This document shows, one piece after another, positions 57,177-64,000 of a stretch of DNA of 64,000 nt (its first letter is position 1; the number at the start of each line of letters is the position of its first letter). A model generated the notes under the pieces. That model was not told the DNA's origin and did no database searches. It was given only the letters and a program-made list of their open reading frames with translations. The stretch is from Streptomyces violascens (GTDB lineage Bacteria; Actinomycetota; Actinomycetes; Streptomycetales; Streptomycetaceae), in the NCBI RefSeq assembly GCF_014649955.1, contig NZ_BMUA01000003.1, forward strand, positions 346,456 through 410,455, given 5' to 3'. The position numbers and the translations under genes were made by a program.

Positions 57177-57520
57177 GCAGGCCGGGCCGGGACGACTCGC
57201 CGGACCGGCTCTACACCCTCACCGGCGGCCGCAGCCGCTCCGGTTCGGACGCCTTCGACCTGGTCACGCTGGTGGTCACCGAGTCGGACCCGGTGCCCGG
57301 CATGCAGTCCGAGCACGTGGCGATCCTGCGCATGTGCCGCTTCCCGACGGCGGTCGTGGAGATCGCGGCCGAGCTCGGCCTGCCCGTCACGGTGGTCCGC
57401 ATCCTGCTCACCGACCTGCACGACACGGGCCGCGTCAGCGCCCGCCACCCCCGCTCGGCCCACCGCCTTCCCGACCCCGACATCCTGGAGCAGGTGCTCG
57501 TTGGCCTCCGAAATCTCTGA
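57173..57520 (+). CDS. cvnC: Conservon DUF742 protein CvnC
   Basis: 115 residues. The DUF742 core is LYTLTGGRSRSGSD, FDLVTLVVTESDP, HVAILRMCRFPTAVVEIAAELGLPVTVVRILLTDLHDTG. The winged-helix-like second half suggests DNA or protein contact. It overlaps CvnB by 4 and CvnD by 20 nt. Role in the GTPase switch complex is not settled. Confidence 0.92.
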   Translation: MSRPGRDDSPDRLYTLTGGRSRSGSDAFDLVTLVVTESDPVPGMQSEHVAILRMCRFPTAVVEIAAELGLPVTVVRILLTDLHDTGRVSARHPRSAHRLPDPDILEQVLVGLRNL

Positions 57521-58118
57521 ACGGCCCGCACGCTCCGAACGGCCCGCGCTGGCGGGGACCGCGGACAATGGCCTGAAAATCGTCGTCGTCGGTGGTTTCG
57601 GCGTCGGAAAGACGACCATGGTGCGCTCGGTCAGCGAGATTCGTCCGCTGAACACCGAGGAGACCATGACCAAGGCGGGCGAGGCCGTGGACGACCTCGA
57701 CGGGGTGCGTACGAAGACGGCCACCACGGTCGCCTTCGACTTCGGCCGCATCACCCTGGACGCGCACAACGTCCTGTACCTGTTCGGCGCGCCCGGCCAG
57801 GAGCGGTTCTGGTTCCTGTGGGACCGGCTGTTCGCGGGCACGCTCGGCGCGGTCGTCCTCGTCGACACCCGGCGCCTGGCCGACTCCTGGTACGCCATCG
57901 ACCGCCTGGAGCACCACGGCACGCCGTTCGTCGTGGCGTGCAACGACTTCGGCGGGCCCCCGCACACCGAGGCCCAGGTCCGCGAGGCCCTCGACCTGCC
58001 GCCCGAGGTGCCGCTGATCCGCTGCGACGCCCGCTCCCGCGCGTCCAGCAAGACCGTCCTGATCACCCTCGTAGAACATCTCGCACGCCTGCAGAAGGCA
58101 CCGGAGCTCACACCGTGA
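57501..58118 (+). CDS. cvnD: Conservon small GTPase-like protein CvnD
   Basis: 205 residues. The P loop is VVVGGFGVGKTTMVRSVSE (residues about 27-45), the G3-like switch II is LYLFGAPGQERFW, and the usual NKxD is replaced by ACNDFGGPPH, as expected for this MglA-like family. The TTG at 57501 is used, with GGAGCAGG upstream, because it gives the normal MglA-type N-terminus. It is the output GTPase of the four-protein set. Confidence 0.92.
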   Translation: MASEISERPARSERPALAGTADNGLKIVVVGGFGVGKTTMVRSVSEIRPLNTEETMTKAGEAVDDLDGVRTKTATTVAFDFGRITLDAHNVLYLFGAPGQERFWFLWDRLFAGTLGAVVLVDTRRLADSWYAIDRLEHHGTPFVVACNDFGGPPHTEAQVREALDLPPEVPLIRCDARSRASSKTVLITLVEHLARLQKAPELTP

Positions 58119-59340
58119 CGAGCCACACCCCCGCCCCCGTCCCGCTGAGCGGCCCCCGGTTCCAGACCGAGCCGAACGAGCTGTACCGCGAACTGCGGCG
58201 CGACCACGGCGCGGTGGCGCCCGTCGTCCTGGACGGCGACGTGCCGGCCTGGCTGGTGCTCGGCTATCGCGAGCTGCACCAGGTCACCAGCGATCCGGTG
58301 CTGTTCTCGCGCGACTCCGACCTGTGGAGCCAGTGGGACCGCATCCCCGCCGACTGGCCGCTGCTTCCCATGATCGGCCGCAAGCAGCCGTCGATCCTCT
58401 ACACCGTCGGGGAGCGCCACCGCGAGCGGGCCGCGATGGTCTCGGGCGCCCTGGAGGCCGTCGACCCGTTCGAACTGCGCAGCCACGCCGAGCGGTTCGC
58501 GGACGAGCTCATCGACGCGCTGTGCGGCGCGGGCAGCTGCGACCTCGTCGGCCAGTACGCGATGCTCCTGCCGGTCCGCGTCCTGGCCCGGCTCTACGGG
58601 TTCGCCGACGAGCAGGGCCCGGGCCTGGTCACCGCGATGAACGACATGATCAACGGCCGGGAGGGCGCCCTGGAGGGCCAGCGTCACCTGGCCGAGTCGA
58701 TGTACGCGCTGCTCACCGCCAAGCAGGTCGAGCCCGGCGAGGACGTGGCGTCCCGGATGCTCGCCAACCCGTACGGCTTCTCCGTCGAGGAGGTCGGCCA
58801 GGACCTGATGGTGATGATGGCCGCCGGGCACCAGCCCACCGCCGACTGGATCGGAAACTCGCTGCGCCTGATGCTGACCGACGACCGGTTCGCGGCCTCG
58901 CTCGCGGGCGGCCGGCACAGCGTCGGCGAGGCCATGAACGAGGTGCTCTGGGAGGACACGCCCACCCAGAACGTGGCGGGCCGCTGGGCCGCCCGCGACA
59001 CCCACCTCGGCGGGCAGCACATCCGGGCCGGTGACCTGCTCCTGCTCGGCCTGGCCGCGGCCAACGGCGACCCGCAGGTACGCACCGACGCGGGCGCGCT
59101 GACCGGCGGCAACAGCGCGTTCTTCTCGTTCGGGCACGGCGAGCACCGCTGTCCGTTCCCCGCGCAGGAGGTCGCCGAGGTCATCGCGCGCACCGGGATC
59201 GAGGTGCTGCTCGACCGGCTGCCGGACGTCGATCTCGCCGCGCCCGCCGGGAAGTTGACCCGCCGCCCGTCCCCGTGGCTGCGGGGTCTGACCGAGCTTC
59301 CCGTGACGTTCACTCCCACTCCCGCCCTTGGAGCAGCCCG

Positions 59341-59344
<4 letters not shown>
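58115..59344 (+). CDS. CYP157-like cytochrome P450 lacking the ExxR motif
   Basis: 409 residues. The heme loop FFSFGHGEHRCPFPAQEVAE has its Cys. Two normally fixed motifs are changed. The I-helix acid-alcohol pair reads MAAGHQPTADW (Gln-Pro instead of Glu/Asp-Thr), and the K helix reads MNEVLWEDTP, with Trp where Arg of ExxR belongs. Conservon-linked CYP157 enzymes are known to lack ExxR (recalled from S. coelicolor). It may therefore be a modified or accessory P450. It overlaps CvnD by 4 nt. Confidence 0.9.
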
Positions 59345-61960
<2,616 letters not shown>

Positions 61961-62291
61961 GCCTGCGCGGAAGAGGGCCCGGCACCGTGACGGTGCCGGG
62001 CCCTCACGCATTCCGGGCAAGCGGATACGTCCCCGCCTCACAGCGGGGCGGCGGGGCGGAGTGTCACGGCCGATAACCGCCCTATTCCGCAAGGGACTTG
62101 GTCCCTACCATCCAAAGCGATCCGGCGCGCACCGCACCACGGCCGGACCGGTCCGAAGGTTTGACATGTTCATGCCTCAACCATCATGGCTCGGCCATCG
62201 CGGCTCGGCCATGTCGCGTCGAGGGCATGAACGCTCGGCTGGACTCCCCACATCCACGCAAGGCCACCGACCAACCGATCGGAGCTTCACC
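61961..62291. other. 331-bp gap between serC and the DUF4360 gene
   Basis: Contains the serC terminator and then about 280 bp without a clear gene. The final part (GGAGCTTCACC) is the ribosome-binding site of the next gene. No promoter motif was assigned. Confidence 0.5.
61973..62005. terminator. serC terminator
   Basis: GAGGGCCCGGCACCG (61973-61987) pairs perfectly with CGGTGCCGGGCCCTC (61991-62005) around a 3-base loop, 12 bp past the stop codon. The stem is 15 bp and GC-rich. Confidence 0.85.
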
Positions 62292-62954
62292 ATGCCCGGT
62301 GCACTTCTCGCAGGCGGCGCGACCGCAGCGTTCCTCGCGTCCTCGCTCTTCACCCAGGCGGCCCCCATCGCGCCGTCCACCATCATCGCGCCGCCCGACA
62401 AGATCGTGATCGAGGTCGCGACCGTCAACGGATCCGGCTGCCCCATCGGCACCGCCGCGGTCGCCGTCTCCCCGGACAACACCGCCTTCACGGTCACGTA
62501 CAGCCAGTACCTGGCGCAGGTGGGCGCCGGCTCCAAGCCCACCGACTTCCGCAAGAACTGCCAGCTCAACCTGATCGTGCACGTCCCCTCGGGCTTCACC
62601 TACGCCATCGCGAGCGCCGACTACCGCGGCTACGCCCACCTGGAGAACGGCGCGAGCGCGACCCAGAAAGCCTCGTACTACTTCCAGGGCTCACCCGACA
62701 CGGCGACCAGAACGCACCCGTTCAACGGCCCGTACGACAACGACTGGGAGGCCACCGACTCCACCGACTGGGGCCAGCTGGTCTGGGCCCCCTGCGGCGT
62801 GCAGCGCAACTTCAACATCAACACCGAACTGCGCGCGAACGCCGGCACCTCGGACCCGAAGACCAACAGCTTCATCGCCATGGACTCCACCGACGGCAAC
62901 ATCCAGACCATCTACCACCTGGCCTGGAAGCAGTGCCCGGACCAGCAGCGCTGA
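62292..62954 (+). CDS. Secreted DUF4360-like protein
   Basis: 220 residues. The signal peptide (MPGALLAGGATAAFLASSLF) is cleaved near TQAAP. The mature chain has IVIEVATVNGSGCPIGTAAVAVSPDNTAFTVTYSQYLA, FRKNCQLNLIVHVPSGFTYAIASADYRGYAHLE, a YYFQGSP strand and C-terminal HLAWKQCPDQQR. Four Cys could form two disulfides (GCP-NCQ; PCG-KQC). This matches recalled DUF4360 secreted actinobacterial proteins of unknown role. GGAG lies 7 nt before the ATG. Confidence 0.85.
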   Translation: MPGALLAGGATAAFLASSLFTQAAPIAPSTIIAPPDKIVIEVATVNGSGCPIGTAAVAVSPDNTAFTVTYSQYLAQVGAGSKPTDFRKNCQLNLIVHVPSGFTYAIASADYRGYAHLENGASATQKASYYFQGSPDTATRTHPFNGPYDNDWEATDSTDWGQLVWAPCGVQRNFNINTELRANAGTSDPKTNSFIAMDSTDGNIQTIYHLAWKQCPDQQR

Positions 62955-62992
62955 GCCGCGTCACGGGGCCCGCACCGCGAGGTGCGGGCCCC

Positions 62993-63964
62993 TCAGCCGC
63001 TGCGGCGCCTCAGTACGCGCTTGGCCCCCAGGCCGAGCACGGCGGCGCCCGCCAGAACCATCGCGCCCAGCAGATAGTTCCCGCTGCCCGCGCCATCACC
63101 CGAATCGGTGGAACTGCCGCCCGCCGAGGGCGACTTGGCGCCACCCTCCTTTAGAGGGACGCGCACCACGTCGCTGTCCGCCCCCTCCGAGCCGACCATC
63201 AGGGCCGCACCGTCCGGGGTGTACGTCACGGATTCGGACTGGGCCTGCACCGGCGTGCCCGGCACCGCGTGCCAGTCGCCGAGCGGATTCGTCCCGCCCT
63301 TCCAGGCGTATTCGGCCAGCGCGAAATACCCGCGCAGCGCCAGCTTCGTACCGTCCGGCGAGAACGCGCCGTCGGTCACCCAGGGCACCTCGCCGACCCG
63401 GTGGAAGACGTTCGTACCGGAGGCGGAGAGCTTGGCGGGGCCCTCGTAGAGGCCGCCGCCGCTCTCGCGCTTGGAGGCTATGTAGACCCGTCCGGTCTTC
63501 GGATGGACCATCAGCGCCTCGGCGTTGCGCGGCCCGTCGGCGTACTGGACGACGTACTGCGTGGCCTTGACCGTCTGGTCCCCCAGCCGGTCGGGCTCGT
63601 GGAAGCGGTAGATCCAGACGTGGCTCCAGGAGCCGTCCAGGTTGTCGCCGATGTCGCCGACATAGAGGTCGCCGTCGGGCCCGATCGAGATCGCCTCCAC
63701 GTCGCGCGGCCGGCCGACGCCCTCCATGGTGACCCGCGCGACGGTCTGCCCGGTCTTCGCGTCCACGGCGTAGACGTACGCGCCGTCGCCGCTGTCGTTG
63801 TGCGTCCAGTAGACGCCGGGGTGGGCGCGGCTCGCGGCGAGGCCGCTGGACTCCTTGATGCGGGGGTCCTTGATGGTGAACCCGCTGTCGTCGGCCGCCG
63901 CCGGCCCCGCCGCACACATCAGGACGAGCCCGGCCACCCCGCACACCCTCAGAAGCGAACGCAT
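62993..63964 (-). CDS. Secreted beta-propeller-like membrane-anchored protein
   Basis: 323 residues. The signal peptide MRSLLRVCGVAGLVLMCAAG ends at AAADD. A five- to six-blade repeat region follows (SSGLAASRAHPGVYWTHNDSG, GDLYVGDIGDNLDGS, RNAEALMVHPKTGRVYIASK, WVTDGAFSPDGTKLALRGY, ESVTYTPDGAALMVGSEG). A Ser/Gly linker then leads to a C-terminal membrane helix and an RRR tail. It has no sortase motif. It resembles bacterial esterase-like or NHL-type propellers acting on an unknown ligand. Confidence 0.8.
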   Translation of the reverse strand: MRSLLRVCGVAGLVLMCAAGPAAADDSGFTIKDPRIKESSGLAASRAHPGVYWTHNDSGDGAYVYAVDAKTGQTVARVTMEGVGRPRDVEAISIGPDGDLYVGDIGDNLDGSWSHVWIYRFHEPDRLGDQTVKATQYVVQYADGPRNAEALMVHPKTGRVYIASKRESGGGLYEGPAKLSASGTNVFHRVGEVPWVTDGAFSPDGTKLALRGYFALAEYAWKGGTNPLGDWHAVPGTPVQAQSESVTYTPDGAALMVGSEGADSDVVRVPLKEGGAKSPSAGGSSTDSGDGAGSGNYLLGAMVLAGAAVLGLGAKRVLRRRSG

Positions 63965-64000
63965 CCCCCCAGTGTCCACGGCCGCGTCCGGTACCCGGGG

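Overview
The window is about 72 % GC actinobacterial chromosome. Short leaders, GTG/TTG starts, 4-base stop/start overlaps, a conservon, chaplins, rodlins and a DesR/IdeR iron repressor identify it as Streptomyces. The order of the conserved genes (desR, pdxH, citrate synthase, acyl-CoA carboxylase operon, serC) recalls from memory the SCO439x-SCO4366 part of the S. coelicolor core; this was not checked by alignment.

Layout. 0-12 kb: housekeeping and regulatory genes (partial HTH/TPR regulator, primase-polymerase-like protein, ABC exporter pair, hydrolase, desR, SIS protein, PAS/GAF protein, VOC protein, pdxH, citrate synthase), with a probable free-standing structured small RNA at about 9875-10070. 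12.2-39.5 kb: a block almost wholly devoted to the cell surface. It holds five short chaplins, one very long sortase-anchored chaplin, a divergent rodlin pair, an internally deleted third rodlin, an LAxTG protein, nine other small proteins (eight of them with signal peptides), a tyrosinase with its chaperone, a VKOR disulfide-forming protein, a P450, two related GH26-like glycoside hydrolases, and an eight-gene polysaccharide operon with every gene of a Wzx/Wzy-type pathway. 39.5-50.3 kb: an eight-gene leftward acyl-CoA catabolic operon resembling the acyclic-terpene (Atu) or leucine (Liu) systems. 50.3-55 kb: decayed gene remnants, an EamA exporter and a YdiJ-like FAD/Fe-S dehydrogenase. 55.3-60.6 kb: a conservon (CvnA-D) with a CYP157-like/CYP154-like P450 pair. 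60.8-64 kb: serC and two secreted proteins.

How it fits together. The most striking feature is the 27-kb surface block. Several of its genes share a promoter architecture close to the BldN sigma-factor consensus (about CGTAAC, 16 nt, CGTTGA, from memory). It is essentially perfect before the first chaplin and recognisable before another chaplin, both rodlins, and two leaderless operons that carry the P450 and one GH26-like enzyme. I infer a developmental locus that co-produces the amyloid/rodlet coat, a secreted polysaccharide, enzymes that could trim that polysaccharide, and membrane disulfide chemistry that could serve the cysteine-paired coat proteins. No CRISPR array, tRNA, rRNA, transposase or prophage gene was seen.
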